A stretch of 64,000 nt of DNA from Sphaerochaeta sp. (lineage in GTDB: Bacteria > Spirochaetota > Spirochaetia > Sphaerochaetales > Sphaerochaetaceae). The notes under the pieces are model-generated. The model made no database searches. It saw only the letters and a list, made by a program, of their open reading frames with translations, and was not told where the DNA came from. Both the position numbers and the translations under genes were made by a program. The stretch spans positions 179,457 through 243,456 of the forward strand of contig JAKVPA010000004.1 in assembly GCA_022482495.1 (NCBI GenBank). The letters are read 5' to 3'. This document shows positions 36,695 to 46,692 of the stretch, piece after piece (the stretch's first letter is position 1; each line of letters starts with the position of its first letter).

Positions 36695-37734
36695 ACCAGC
36701 CTCCCGGATACGGCGAAATGGGGAAGATCGACAAGGATTCCGTCGAACGACGGGATGGCCCGCCACAGCGCACGGTCACAAACAATGGCCTGATACTGTT
36801 CTTTCTGCACGATTTGTGCAAACTCATCCTCGTTGTGGAGCATGAAATCACCATCTTGCTTCAGCTCGTCGTCCAGAAGGAACCAGCTTGCCACCGTCAC
36901 GTCGGCATCCCCGTTTTTCCGGATGGTGTTCCGGATTTCGTTGGCAAGCACCTGTTGGTGGATCACCAGGACACGGAGGCCGACAAGAGAGGCAAGTTGT
37001 TGGTCCAGCGTGTCGGAGCAAAGCGGGAACCCGACGTCGTACGGAGTCCCGAATGTCTCCCTGAGGTATCGGGCCGCGGGAAGACCGGAGGGGGAGACGA
37101 CCAGGTTCCGCTGGATGGCGGATGCCTGTTTCACCGCATCCAATCCATCATCCATCCCATAGCAGACGACGGTTGGTATGCCTTCCTTCCGAAAGTGCCG
37201 CTTCCATGTTTCCCCGATGGTCAGACAGGAACAATCCAGCGGGCTGGCTCCCAGGATTCCCACTGACTCTGGCTTTTGGGGGAATGCCTTGGTGGCGAAG
37301 GTTTGGAACAGGGCGAGGTTGGCCTTCTCTTCTCCGACGTCGTACCACTGGGTTCCGGTGGTCTCGATGGTCAGGGCCGGCCTGTGGATCTTTGTTTCGA
37401 GGAGTTTTCTCAGGGCACGAAAATCGGTGCCGATGACCGCCGGCACCGGCGTGCCGACCAGAACGGAGAACGGGGCGTCGATGACCTTCATGGCATCCTG
37501 CACCTTGCCCACCAGCTGGTCGTCCCGTCCCAGGATGGCGTCCATGTCACGCAGTCCGGCGCTGAAGATGGCGCTCTTTCGGGTGAACCACCGCGGTTCA
37601 TCAAAGCCGCAGACATTGCCGGTACAGCCACCGGCATCACAGATGACGATCAAGCCACCCATGCCGAACAGGGCGGAGACCGCACCGGACATGTCCGGCG
37701 CGAACGGAGGCAGCGATGAGACGTGTCGTTTCAT
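36691..37734 (-). CDS. Nitrogenase component-1 beta-like (K-like) protein, set B1
   Basis: 347 residues, intact. The start SSLPPFAPDMSGAVSALFGM leads to VICDAGGCTGNVCGFDEPRW; C37 is conserved in all three K-like proteins of the window, while C32 and C42 are particular to this one. Further landmarks are GLRDMDAILGRDDQLVGKVQ and VLVGTPVPAVIGTD, where true NifK has a P-cluster cysteine but this family does not, and SVGILGASPLDCS. It is shorter than NifK (about 520). It overlaps both the D-like gene before it and hypF after it by 4 bases. Confidence 0.85.
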   Translation of the reverse strand: MKRHVSSLPPFAPDMSGAVSALFGMGGLIVICDAGGCTGNVCGFDEPRWFTRKSAIFSAGLRDMDAILGRDDQLVGKVQDAMKVIDAPFSVLVGTPVPAVIGTDFRALRKLLETKIHRPALTIETTGTQWYDVGEEKANLALFQTFATKAFPQKPESVGILGASPLDCSCLTIGETWKRHFRKEGIPTVVCYGMDDGLDAVKQASAIQRNLVVSPSGLPAARYLRETFGTPYDVGFPLCSDTLDQQLASLVGLRVLVIHQQVLANEIRNTIRKNGDADVTVASWFLLDDELKQDGDFMLHNEDEFAQIVQKEQYQAIVCDRALWRAIPSFDGILVDLPHFAVSGRLV

Positions 37735-39002
37735 GCCATGCTCCTTTCCAGCGCGTCGAACAATGCCTTCACGCCGGTATACCCGAACGGCTGGGGTTCT
37801 TCGTTCCACGGAACGGCGGGAACGCCCGGATGGGAGTATGCCGCGTCCTTGCCGATGACGACGTCCACCGGGGTGCGGGATGGATCGTAGTACAACATGG
37901 AAGGGGACAGGTTGGAGTAAATGTTTGTTTCTGGACTGAGTCGGGCGATGTTGGCAAGGTAGGGGAAATTGGCGTCCCCCACCGTGCCAAAGATTTCAGG
38001 AACGACGAAGCCGTAGCGAAGCAGCGCCAGGGAGAGTTCGAAGGGGTCGGCGTTTGCCCACTCGCCGACGGAAAAGCGAGCCTCGGGGTGATGGGAGCGA
38101 AAACGCTCGATGGCCTCTTCCGCCGCCTGGTAGTCTTCCTGGTCCTCCATATCCATTCCGGTGACCTGGCCGAGCAGGCGATACTGGTTGTGGATCTTGT
38201 CCAGCTGGTACATGCGCACCAGTTCGACGCTGGGGATTCCCAGATTCCGTTCCATGTCCTGCGCCGCCAGACGGGCTTCCTGGTTGAGCACCAGGTTGAA
38301 GTTCGCCTGTGCCATCTCCTGATACTCCTGGAACGTCCTGCACCGGGATATCTCCCGGATCTGGCGCACTCCGTTTTTGGATAGCAGTCGGTACAGTTCA
38401 CACTCGTCTTGGAGCGGCGAGAAGAATCCCAGGATGTTGACGGCATCCCGTCTCCGTTTCATTGGCGTGAGCAGTGAGTAGACGGTCTGTCGTACGGCGA
38501 CCATCGGGGGAAGTCTTCCTTCCCGTGTCAGCGCGTACATGGAGCAGGGACGGACGGGGATCCCGACGGCTGCTTCCGCTTTTCTGCAGACCCGCTCCAT
38601 ATCCGTTCCCAAAAGCGCGTCCACGCAGGTGATGCAGATCATCACCACCGTCGGGGTTGGGTGACAGCGCTGGCATACCTCCTGTACGGCGTCGGTCAGC
38701 GCGGACAGATGCCGCCCGGTGACGATGTCCGTATCATCCAGTGACAGGTAGAAGCAACGTTCATCGTATCCTACGCCTCCGGTGTTCCGTCCGCAGCAGA
38801 CCGGAGAGACAAGGAGCATCACCGACCCGGGAATAGCCAGGCCGGCCCGTTTGACCCCGACTCCTTGGGCGCCGGGAGCGTTGAATGAAAGCGTGGCGGG
38901 GGAGCTGTAGATCAAATGGGTGGCGGAGCGCAGTTCGTTGGGGATGTCCGTCCTTCCTCTGGCGGCCAGCGCTTCGGCGGTGATACCGTACGGTTCAGGC
39001 AT
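37731..39002 (-). CDS. Nitrogenase component-1 alpha-like (D-like) protein, set B1
   Basis: 423 residues, intact. Candidate cluster cysteines are C70 ([11 protein letters not shown], alongside C69) and C126 ([14 protein letters not shown]). A further cysteine shared with the other D-like proteins lies in [15 protein letters not shown]. At the position of NifD Cys275 the sequence is [12 protein letters not shown], so a FeMo-type cofactor is not expected. [15 protein letters not shown] corresponds to the helix after that site. The C-terminal domain reads [20 protein letters not shown]. It overlaps the NifH-like gene by 8 bases and the K-like gene by 4. Confidence 0.85.
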   Translation of the reverse strand: MPEPYGITAEALAARGRTDIPNELRSATHLIYSSPATLSFNAPGAQGVGVKRAGLAIPGSVMLLVSPVCCGRNTGGVGYDERCFYLSLDDTDIVTGRHLSALTDAVQEVCQRCHPTPTVVMICITCVDALLGTDMERVCRKAEAAVGIPVRPCSMYALTREGRLPPMVAVRQTVYSLLTPMKRRRDAVNILGFFSPLQDECELYRLLSKNGVRQIREISRCRTFQEYQEMAQANFNLVLNQEARLAAQDMERNLGIPSVELVRMYQLDKIHNQYRLLGQVTGMDMEDQEDYQAAEEAIERFRSHHPEARFSVGEWANADPFELSLALLRYGFVVPEIFGTVGDANFPYLANIARLSPETNIYSNLSPSMLYYDPSRTPVDVVIGKDAAYSHPGVPAVPWNEEPQPFGYTGVKALFDALERSMA

Positions 39003-39759
39003 GGTCCTCCACCTCCTTGAGCAACGTCTTGGCAAGGTTCAGGAAGATCTGGCTTACCGGCAGGGTGGGATCCCCTTCGATGACCGTCTTCCCTTGGTCC
39101 TCGTAGCGGATGATGTCATCGCTGCGGGGAATGTCGGCGATGATGGGGATTCCCGTCTTTGTCGCGAACGCCTGGACTTTTTCCGTTTCCCCCGCCACGT
39201 TCCGGCGGTTGCACACGATGCCCCGTACGGTGGCGTATCCCCGGTCGGCGAAATTCTGGACGGCGGTAAAGATGTTGTTCGCCGCGTACAGCGCCATTTT
39301 CTCCCCCGAGGTGACGATCAACACATGGGAGGCATACCCTTCCCGGATCGGAGCGGCGAATCCCCCGCAGACCACATCCCCAAGGACGTCGTACAGCACC
39401 ACATCCGGCTGGAAGGTTTCAAACAGGTTCAGATCCTCCAGCAGGTGGAACGTCGTGATGATCCCCCGTCCGGCACACCCCAGGCCTGGGGTCGGCCCGC
39501 CGGTTTCGATGCACAGCACGTGCCCGAACCCTTCTTTTGCGATGGCGTCGATGGAATCCGGTTCCGCGTCATGTTGACGGACATACTCCATCACCGGGAT
39601 GACCTGCTGTCCTTCCAGCAGGTTGATCGTCGAGTCCGCCTTGGGGTCGCAGCCGATCTGGATGACTTTCTTGCCCAACAGCGCCAGGGCGGCGCTGAGA
39701 TTGCTGGTGACGGTGGATTTGCCGATGCCGCCTTTGCCATAGATGGCGATTTTCACCAT
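38995..39759 (-). CDS. NifH-like reductase, set B1
   Basis: 254 residues, intact. P-loop IAYG-type start [20 protein letters not shown], switch I region [16 protein letters not shown], and cluster ligands C95 (GLGCAGRGI) and C131 ([10 protein letters not shown]) are all conserved, as is the switch II motif YDVLGDVV. It should form a homodimer bridged by one 4Fe-4S cluster and reduce its D/K-like partner with ATP. At 254 residues it is slightly shorter than NifH and closer in size to the reductases of nitrogenase-like enzymes. It overlaps both neighbours. Confidence 0.93.
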   Translation of the reverse strand: MVKIAIYGKGGIGKSTVTSNLSAALALLGKKVIQIGCDPKADSTINLLEGQQVIPVMEYVRQHDAEPDSIDAIAKEGFGHVLCIETGGPTPGLGCAGRGIITTFHLLEDLNLFETFQPDVVLYDVLGDVVCGGFAAPIREGYASHVLIVTSGEKMALYAANNIFTAVQNFADRGYATVRGIVCNRRNVAGETEKVQAFATKTGIPIIADIPRSDDIIRYEDQGKTVIEGDPTLPVSQIFLNLAKTLLKEVEDHA

Positions 39760-40907
39760 ATCGTTTCCTCCAGATGGATCGGTTTGTTGATCAGATTGGG
39801 AATCTCTTTTGGGAAACACCTGCCGGAGAACGCCACGTGGGGGAGTCGGTACAACGGTACGTCCTTTGGACGGAGCGGAAGGTACAGAGGATCCGCGATG
39901 ATGCCCCCAGCGAGGAGAAACTGCGCTTCCATTGTGGATTCATCAGGGATCCGGACATCATCCGGGGCCAGAAGCGCGTCGGTTGTTTCCAGCGGGCAGA
40001 GCACCCGCACCGGCTGCCCCGTCTGTTGCCAAATGGCTGATGCGAGTGAACCGGAGGCGACGCTTTCCCCGACGACGACAAGCGGCTGCTCTTGGGTGGT
40101 TGCCCGTCTCTGGACGCACGGATACAGCGTTGTCCTTTGTTCTGCCGCCTGGTGAAGCGCTATTCCCAGCGTTTCGGCGAATGTGGTTCCATAGGAAACC
40201 CCCACGACGTACGGAGTTCCGAATCTGCGTTTCAGTTCCTGTGCCACAGCGAGGCCACTGTACGAGATGACCAGGTTCACCCATGCGCTTCCCGCATGGG
40301 ATATCTGTTCCAGCGTGCTTCCCATGGCCAGGGTGGAGATGACGGAGAAACCGTTGTCAGAGAGCCATTGGCCGATGGCCTGGATCGTCCCGTTCAAGGA
40401 AAAGTCCAGCGGGGTGGCTCCCAGAATGTTGACTGAGGGTGTCGGCGTACGGATGGCGTCGGCTTTGCAGAACCGGTCGATCAGGGCCACCCATGCACGG
40501 GAGGCTCCTTCCAGATAGGAGTGCATGCCGTTGGTGGAGACGGAAAACGATGGGATGCCGGTCCTCTGTTCCACTTCCCGGGCGATGGCGGGAAAATCGG
40601 TGCCGATCATCATCGCCACCGGCGAGCCGCACAGGGCGATGAAACGGGGTGAGTGCTCCCGTGCCGCCTCAGTGATGTCGGAGACCAGCTTCTCGTCGTT
40701 GCCCATGATGGCGTCCGTTTCCGTCAGCGCCGAGATGCAGACCATGCTCTCCGAGTCATACCACCGGGGTTCGTCAAAGGTGGTGTAGGTGGAGTTGCAG
40801 CCGGAGGCGTCGTGGATCACCGAAAGGCCTCCCAACTCGTACAATGCCGAACAGACACCCGAAGTGTCAGCGGCATAGATGGAAATGCGGTTTGCCGTAT
40901 GGGTCAT
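39753..40907 (-). CDS. Nitrogenase component-1 beta-like (K-like) protein, set B2
   Basis: 384 residues from ATG 40907, intact. N-terminal [20 protein letters not shown] and [20 protein letters not shown] carry the invariant C37 and the FDEPRW motif of these K-like proteins. [20 protein letters not shown] and [14 protein letters not shown] follow; the latter lacks the third P-cluster cysteine, as in sets A and B1. [15 protein letters not shown] matches the central domain of the others. It overlaps the D-like stop by 4 bases (ATGA) and the B1 NifH-like start by 7, so B2 and B1 are fused into one transcript. Confidence 0.85.
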   Translation of the reverse strand: MTHTANRISIYAADTSGVCSALYELGGLSVIHDASGCNSTYTTFDEPRWYDSESMVCISALTETDAIMGNDEKLVSDITEAAREHSPRFIALCGSPVAMMIGTDFPAIAREVEQRTGIPSFSVSTNGMHSYLEGASRAWVALIDRFCKADAIRTPTPSVNILGATPLDFSLNGTIQAIGQWLSDNGFSVISTLAMGSTLEQISHAGSAWVNLVISYSGLAVAQELKRRFGTPYVVGVSYGTTFAETLGIALHQAAEQRTTLYPCVQRRATTQEQPLVVVGESVASGSLASAIWQQTGQPVRVLCPLETTDALLAPDDVRIPDESTMEAQFLLAGGIIADPLYLPLRPKDVPLYRLPHVAFSGRCFPKEIPNLINKPIHLEETIW

Positions 40908-42234
40908 AGGCAACTCTCACATCCCAGCGCTTTCCTCTGGATGACCAGCCGGGTGTCCTTCTCCTCACGGAGCGCGTCGGTCATGGCATGGGCAAGACGA
41001 ACGATGCCGTCAAACCCATACATTCCGCCACCGGAGACGATGTTGACGAAGTGTCGCGTCCCGCTGAAGTAGGCGGCTTTCTGGCCGATGGCCAGTAGCT
41101 GCCCTTGATGGGATCCTTTCGCTGCGAAGCGCATCGATGGCGCCACCGTCGCCGTGACAGAAAGATTGGGGTGATGTTCCTTCAGCCACTGGTAATCGTT
41201 TTTGTCTTCTTCCAGGAAGGTGTCGGTGTACAGGCCGGTGACGGAAAAGTCGTGGGAGAGGAGCATCCGCGCCAGTGAAAGGGGTCGGGGCGTGGCGGTG
41301 TAGTCGATGGCGATCGGCGTGTCGCCGATGATCTGTTTTGCCCGCGGAGCGCCTCTTCCGCCTTTTCTGCGTTTTGGGTGAAATCGGGAAGGGATATCCC
41401 CGCCAGTTCACAGAGCTTCCGGTACCCTTCGATGATCTCCATGGGATCATAACTCAACGGCAGGTGAAGATGTTTCTGTCCAAGCCGTCGCTCCAGTTCC
41501 TCTCCGGCGGGAATGGCCATCGGATGGGTGGTGAGGTTGACGGAGCTTTGGGCCATCTGGAGGAATTCCTCATAGTTCCTGCACCAGGTGATGTCACGGA
41601 CGGTGTGGAACGCGCTGTGGAGCAGGGAGAGCAGTTCGCTGGATGGTGCGATGGACAGGTCGTTGCCGATGATGTTGACGGAACCGGGGTCCTTGGTCAC
41701 CGGCCGGAGCGGGCAATACATCTGGCGGCGGGTCAACTGGTCCGGGGTGAGGCCGCTCTTACGCATCGTCGGGGTCATGAAGCATTCCAGGAAGTCCACC
41801 TCAGGAAAACGCTTTCCGAGTTCCTTGATGGCATGCTCCACGTCACATCCGGCGAACAGGTGGACGCAACTGACGAACACCAGCACGGCCCGGGGTAATG
41901 TTCCCATCCGTCGGAGGATCCGCTCCGTGCCGTCAACGATGTCCTGTTCCATCGTTCCGTCCACCAGGTCATCTTCGTCTACGGTGACCCAGGACATCCG
42001 ATCCATGGCGTTCATCTCCGCCGCGGTGAGGATCACGCCTCTCAGACACCCTTGGGCGCAGACGAACACCTGGTGGGACTGGGGGACCAGCATGCCGGTG
42101 TTGACGATGTTCCAGGGACCCCGGACCGGAGCGTTGTACTCCAGGACCGACGGGAAGGGCGCGGGAAAGGCCGCATCCTTGATGGGGATGGTCATTGCTT
42201 TTACCGCCTCCATTCTGGTGATAACGTTCAGCAT
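40904..42234 (-). CDS. Nitrogenase component-1 alpha-like (D-like) protein, set B2 (one frameshift)
   Basis: About 443 residues after repair. C63 ([14 protein letters not shown]) and C123 ([14 protein letters not shown]) match the cluster cysteines of the other D-like proteins; a third shared cysteine is in [15 protein letters not shown]. Where NifD has its cofactor cysteine, this protein reads [14 protein letters not shown] base is missing near 41342: the frame ends EEALRGQ, then continues as [20 protein letters not shown] and [14 protein letters not shown]. It starts inside the end of the B2 NifH-like gene and ends in ATGA overlap with the K-like gene. Confidence 0.82.
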
Positions 42235-42992
42235 GCCTTCTCCTTCGTACAGCGGGCGAGTATCTGGTCGGCCAGGATCCGGTACTGGCCCGCCATGGGG
42301 CTCTGGGGGAATGCCTGAAGCACCGTCTTGCCCAGCGGTTCCGCTTCCCGGACCGTTTCGCTCCAATCCAGACGACCGACGATGGAGGTGTGGAAGTCGT
42401 CGGCCAGTTCCTGGACGTTTTCCTCTTCCTTCGGAACGTTGCGCCGGTTGAGGATCAGTCCGCCCAGAGTGGCGTACCCCCGTCCCTGGTATCCCTGCAC
42501 CGCCATGGCGATGTTCGCCGCGGCATGGATGGACATGTGCTCCCCGGAGGTGATGATGTACACCATATCAGCGTATCCTGAGCGCATCGGCAGGGAAAAT
42601 CCCCCGCAGACCACATCCCCCAGGACGTCGTAGATCACCACGTCCGGCTTGTAGACGTCATACGCCCCTTTCTCGGCAAGTTTCTCCAACGCGGCGATGA
42701 TGCCGCGCCCGGCGCATCCCCGTCCGGGAAGCGGGCCGCCTGCTTCGACGCACAGCACGCCGTGGTATCCGGTGTGGACCATGTCGGAGAGGGAGAACGG
42801 CGTGCCCTTGCGCACCAGATCCAGCACGGTGGGGATGGTGGTTCCCCCGTGCAGGCTGCTTGTGGAGTCCGCCTTGGGGTCACAGCCGATCTGCATGACG
42901 ACCAGACCCCGTTCGGAGAGCGCCACGGAGAGGTTGGAGACGGTGGTGGATTTTCCGATGCCCCCTTTGCCATACACTGCGAGTTTCAACAT
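42228..42992 (-). CDS. NifH-like reductase, set B2
   Basis: 254 residues from ATG 42992, intact. [20 protein letters not shown] is the P-loop, [15 protein letters not shown] follows, and the cluster cysteines are C93 (GRGCAGRGI) and C129 ([10 protein letters not shown]). YDVLGDVV is switch II. It is distinct enough from B1 and A copies (for example THGG and [12 protein letters not shown]) that the three sets are not recent duplicates. The start overlaps the hydE stop by 7 bases, linking the [FeFe] maturase genes to the nitrogenase-like block. Confidence 0.93.
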   Translation of the reverse strand: MLKLAVYGKGGIGKSTTVSNLSVALSERGLVVMQIGCDPKADSTSSLHGGTTIPTVLDLVRKGTPFSLSDMVHTGYHGVLCVEAGGPLPGRGCAGRGIIAALEKLAEKGAYDVYKPDVVIYDVLGDVVCGGFSLPMRSGYADMVYIITSGEHMSIHAAANIAMAVQGYQGRGYATLGGLILNRRNVPKEEENVQELADDFHTSIVGRLDWSETVREAEPLGKTVLQAFPQSPMAGQYRILADQILARCTKEKAC

Positions 42993-44050
42993 GCCTGCCC
43001 TCCTTCCTGGTGATAATCCCCTCGGGAAATGGACAGGTGGTATCCGATGGCCTCCATGCGTTTTTCCAGATCGGACTGCATCAGGTTGGTGCCGATGTCC
43101 ACCGAGCGCATGTGGTCGTACAGCTGATAGTTTTTCCGCACATCGTGGGGCGTCAGGTTGGGCATGATCACATTGGCTCCGGCAAGCACTCCCATCTCCC
43201 GTCCTTCCGGGTGGATCGTCCCCAGCGCGGTGGTGGCAGGCAAGAGTACATCCGGGCAGGCGATCCTGCACAGGCTGAGCAGGTACAACGTCAGCTCCAG
43301 AGAGCCGGCCGGCTCTTTTGCGAACGGAGTGTCCTTGTGGGGGATGAACGGACCGATGCCGATCATATGAGGGATGGAACGCACGTGATGAATACCATGT
43401 CCTCTGCCAGACAATGGGGGCTCTGGTACGGAGAGCCGACCATGAAGCCGCATCCCGTCTGGTAGCCGATGGCCTTCAGATCCCTCAGGCATCGCATCCG
43501 GTTGTTCCAGGACTGCCAGGAGGGGTGGAGCTTCTGGTAGTGCGCTTGATCGGCCGTCTCATGGCGCAACAGGTACCGGTCCGCCCCGGCGTCGAACAGC
43601 GTTTGGTAGGCTTGTGTCGCCATCTCTCCGATGGAGAGCGTGACGGCGCAGTCGGGAAACCGTTTCTTGATGGACGAGACGATGTCCGCCATCCGGTCGG
43701 TGGTGAACCAGGGATCCTCGCCGCTCTGCAGCACAAACGGTTCGGAATCCCAGCTGGTAGCCATCCTGGCAACAGGATAGGATCTGTTCCTTGGTCATCC
43801 GGTAGCGGATGGCGTTGGCGTTGGAATGCCGGATGCCGCAGTACAGACAGTCGTTGCGGCAGTAGTTGGAGAATTCCACCACGCCACGGACGTAGATGGT
43901 GGTGCCGAAGCGCTGTTGGGAAAGACGCCGGGCGACCCCGGCAGCGTAGGCGCGGTCTTCATCGTCCCACTGGGAAAGCAGCGCTTCCCATTGGGTAAGA
44001 TCCAGCGTGTGGGTCTTTTCCAGTTGGTCGATCAACGGTTTGTTCTTCAT
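42986..44050 (-). CDS. hydE: [FeFe]-hydrogenase maturase HydE, radical SAM (two compensating frameshifts)
   Basis: 354 residues after repair. HydE is a radical SAM enzyme of H-cluster assembly, acting on the Fe(CO)2(CN)cysteine complex made by HydG. The 4Fe-4S motif [10 protein letters not shown] gives C64, C68 and C71. [44 protein letters not shown] and the C-terminal [16 protein letters not shown], then [17 protein letters not shown], are HydE landmarks. Breaks lie near 43739 (extra base) and 43388 (missing base). It overlaps aspA by 4 bases and the NifH-like gene by 7. BioB and PylB-like proteins are relatives, but these motifs and the operon favour HydE. Confidence 0.9.
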
Positions 44051-45318
44051 GCCTTCTGCTCCTTTTGTCGGACCATCTCGTCCAGCTTGGCCAGCGCTTG
44101 GACGGCGTCGGGATTTTCTTTCACGATGGCTGCGACGGTGTCATACCCCAGCGTGGGGACGTACGATGTCGCTTTGGCGTAGGATTGGTCCAAAAGCGCC
44201 TTGCAATGCGCCTGATCCGGCTGGAGCGTGCCGACGCATTTCTCCTGGAACAGCGTCACAGCCCGTTCCAGAAGCGACAGGCTCTCCAGGAGGCTGTCGG
44301 CGATCAAGGGAAGGAACGCGTTCAGTTCGAATTCCCCGTGGGCGGCGGCCAGCGTGATGGCCGTGTCGTTGGCGATGACACGGATCCCGCATTGGATCAC
44401 CATCTCGGGGATCACCGGGTTGACCTTCCCCGGCATGATGCTGCTGCCTTTCTGCAGTTCGGGAAGATGAAGTTCTCCCAGTCCCCCTTTCGGCCCGGAG
44501 GCCATCAGCCGGATGTCCCCGGCGATCTTGATCAGGTTGACGGCAAGTGCCTTGAGGAGTCCGGAGACCTCGACGAACACGTCGTTGTTCTGGGTGAGGT
44601 CCATCGGATATTCCGCTTCAGCCAGACCGATGCCGGTGTTTTGGCGGAGGATCTCGATGACACGGAACCGATACGCCCGGCTGGCGGTATCATACCGCCC
44701 GACGGCCGTCCCGCCGATGTTGACCTGCCTGAGGCGTTCCTCCACCTTGTACAGGCGCCACCGGTCACGGGCGATGGCCTGGGCATAGGCGCCGAATTCC
44801 TCACCCAGCGTGATGGGGACGGCGTCCATCAGTTCGGTGCGTCCCAGCTTGGGGATCGCTTCCCATGCGTTTTCTTTGCGTTGCAACGCTTCCTGCAGCT
44901 TGGCGCAGGCGTCGCTGAGATTCCGAAGAAGCCGGATGGCGGCGATCCGCAGTGCCGTGGGGTAGACGTCGTTGGTGGACTGTCCCTTGTTCACGTCGTC
45001 GATCGGGTGGACGGGGAATCCAAGCAATCGCGACGCTTCGCCGGCGATCACCTCGTTGACGTTCATGTGGGTGGAGGTTCCCGCTCCGCCTTGCAGCGCC
45101 TCGGTGGGGAAGCAGTCATCCAGCTCCCCGGCGGTGATGCGGTCGCAGACGGTGATGATGGCCTGGTACACCTGGGGTTTGATTCCCAGTTCCCGGTAGG
45201 TCTGGGCTGCGGCCTTCTTCACGTCGGCGATGGCGTAGATCAGTCGGAGGTCGGTTCGTTTGTGGTGGAGGGGAAAGTTTCCTACAGCCCGTTGCGTCTC
45301 TTCACCGTACTGCGGCAT
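44047..45318 (-). CDS. aspA: Aspartate ammonia-lyase
   Basis: 423 residues from ATG 45318, intact. It converts aspartate to fumarate and ammonia. Superfamily signatures are GGAGTSTHMNVNEVIAGEA, HPIDDVNKGQSTNDVYPTA, and the mobile loop GSSIMPGKVNPVIPEMV. The protein is about 45 residues shorter than E. coli AspA. Some hyd operons of other anaerobes contain aspA between hydE and hydF, as here. Ammonia for the amine of the H-cluster bridge is a plausible role, but this is inferred. The start lies inside the end of hydF and the stop overlaps hydE. An argininosuccinate lyase or fumarase is less likely. Confidence 0.88.
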   Translation of the reverse strand: MPQYGEETQRAVGNFPLHHKRTDLRLIYAIADVKKAAAQTYRELGIKPQVYQAIITVCDRITAGELDDCFPTEALQGGAGTSTHMNVNEVIAGEASRLLGFPVHPIDDVNKGQSTNDVYPTALRIAAIRLLRNLSDACAKLQEALQRKENAWEAIPKLGRTELMDAVPITLGEEFGAYAQAIARDRWRLYKVEERLRQVNIGGTAVGRYDTASRAYRFRVIEILRQNTGIGLAEAEYPMDLTQNNDVFVEVSGLLKALAVNLIKIAGDIRLMASGPKGGLGELHLPELQKGSSIMPGKVNPVIPEMVIQCGIRVIANDTAITLAAAHGEFELNAFLPLIADSLLESLSLLERAVTLFQEKCVGTLQPDQAHCKALLDQSYAKATSYVPTLGYDTVAAIVKENPDAVQALAKLDEMVRQKEQKA

Positions 45319-46536
45319 GGGATGCCTCCAGTTCTGAGAGCAGGTCGGGGAACATGCTGATGGACCGCTTGAGGATTCCCTGCATGGCGGCGATGGTGAT
45401 GCCGTAGTTGGTGAACGGAATCCCCTTGGTCCTCGGCGCACTTCATCCGGTAACGGACTTCCCGCTCGGTAAGCATGCAGCCCGCCGCACTGCAGCACCA
45501 ATGCGTACGGGGTGAGGTCATCGGGGTATTCCATGCCGGAGACCGTCTTGATGGCGATGTCTTTTCCTGTGTAGTTTCTCAACCACCGGGGGATCTTCAC
45601 CGACCCGATGTCGTCGCACTGCCGGTGATGGGTGCATCCTTCGGCGATCAACACGGTCTCACCGTCCTCAAGGCGGTCGATGGCGGCGACTCCTTGGACG
45701 GCGGTACGGAGGAAGCCTTTGGAGCGGGCCATCAGAATGGAGAACGAGGTCATCGGGATGTCCGGCGGGGTGTCAGCCGCCACTTTGGCGAACACCTGGC
45801 TGTCGGTGATCACCAGGGCCGGTTTCTTTCCCAGCTGGGAAAGGGTGGAGCGGAGTTCGTATTCCTTGACGACCACGGCGGTGGCGTCCGCTTCCAGGAT
45901 GTCCCGGATGGTCTGCTGCTGGGGGAGGATCAGACGGCCTTTGGGAGCCGCCTTGTCGATGGGGACGACCAACACGACGAAATCGTCCGGGTGGATCAGA
46001 TCTCCGACGATGCGAAGTTTCCCGTCGTCCGTGGGAACCAGAGTGGCGATCCGCTCCTTCAGCTCGGTGATGCCGATACCCTCCGTCGCGCTGGTCAGCA
46101 CTTCATCCGGACCGATGGCGGGGGGTGTCTTTGTCAGATCACACTTGTTGCGGACGATGAGGTAGGGGATGTCCTTTTGGTGGAACAGGTCGACCAGCGT
46201 CTGTTCACAGGCTCCAAGTGGTTCGGAGATGTCGGTCACCAGCACGGCGATGTCTGTTTTGTTCAGCACCTGGCGTGTTTTCTGGATCCGGAGCGTTCCC
46301 AATTCCCCGCTGTCATCGAATCCCGGGGTGTCGATGATCATCACCGGACCCAGGGGAAGCAACTCCATTGATTTGTACACCGGGTCGGTCGTGGTTCCCT
46401 TGATCGGGGAGACCACGGCGAGCTGCTGTCCGGTCACCGCGTTGACGATGCTGGATTTTCCTGCGTTCCGTCGTCCGAAGAATCCGATGTGCACCCGGTT
46501 TGCCGCCGGTGTGTCCTGTAATCCCATATTCCGCAT
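45302..46536 (-). CDS. hydF: [FeFe]-hydrogenase maturation GTPase HydF (two frameshifts)
   Basis: 410 residues after repair. HydF is the scaffold that holds the two-iron H-cluster precursor and hands it to the hydrogenase. The GTPase domain shows IGFFGRRNAGKSSIVNA, IIDTPGFDD and RNKCDLT. The FeS domain has CTH at EGCTHHRQCDD and, 46 residues on, CGGC. The residue before CGGC is Gln (VLQCGGC), where HCGGC is common. As given the frame runs into aspA. Removing a G near 45482 and another near 45423 restores CGGCMLTEREVRYRMKCAED and GIPFTNYGITIAAMQGILKR, with a stop overlapping the aspA start. Confidence 0.92.
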
Positions 46537-46692
46537 CCATCCTTTTCCCCCGAGGGGAAAGACCTCAATCTGCCGTATCCTGACGACCGATACGGCTTCT
46601 CACGATGGAATGCGGTGGAAAGTGTTCTCATGTCTTCCGTCTCAAAACGCGTTTTCGACGTCAGGATGATGTTGTATGTATGAAGCCTGGCC
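46537..46692 (-). promoter_or_regulatory. Leader region of hydF with hairpins
   Basis: This 156-base spacer between the regulator gene and hydF holds three structures. TTTCCCC/GGGGAAA (46544-46560, loop 3) has its 3' arm running into the hydF ribosome site AAAAGG. CCGTATC/GATACGG lies at about 46573-46595. The perfect palindrome AAAACGCGTTTT is at 46644-46655. A hairpin covering the ribosome site could tune hydF translation. The palindrome could be an operator. Both readings are inference; I see no gene here. Confidence 0.5.

Noticed and set aside
26946..43000. True nitrogen-fixing nitrogenase
   Set aside because: D/K-like proteins are short, lack the NifD cofactor cysteine and most P-cluster cysteines, and no nifE, nifN or nifB is present.
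42986..44050. Biotin synthase or PylB
   Set aside because: The C-terminal HydE motifs ([24 protein letters not shown]) and the hydF neighbour favour HydE.
44047..46536. A HydF-aspartase fusion of 829 residues
   Set aside because: Two single-base repairs restore the HydF C-terminus with its CGGC motif and a stop that overlaps the aspA start.
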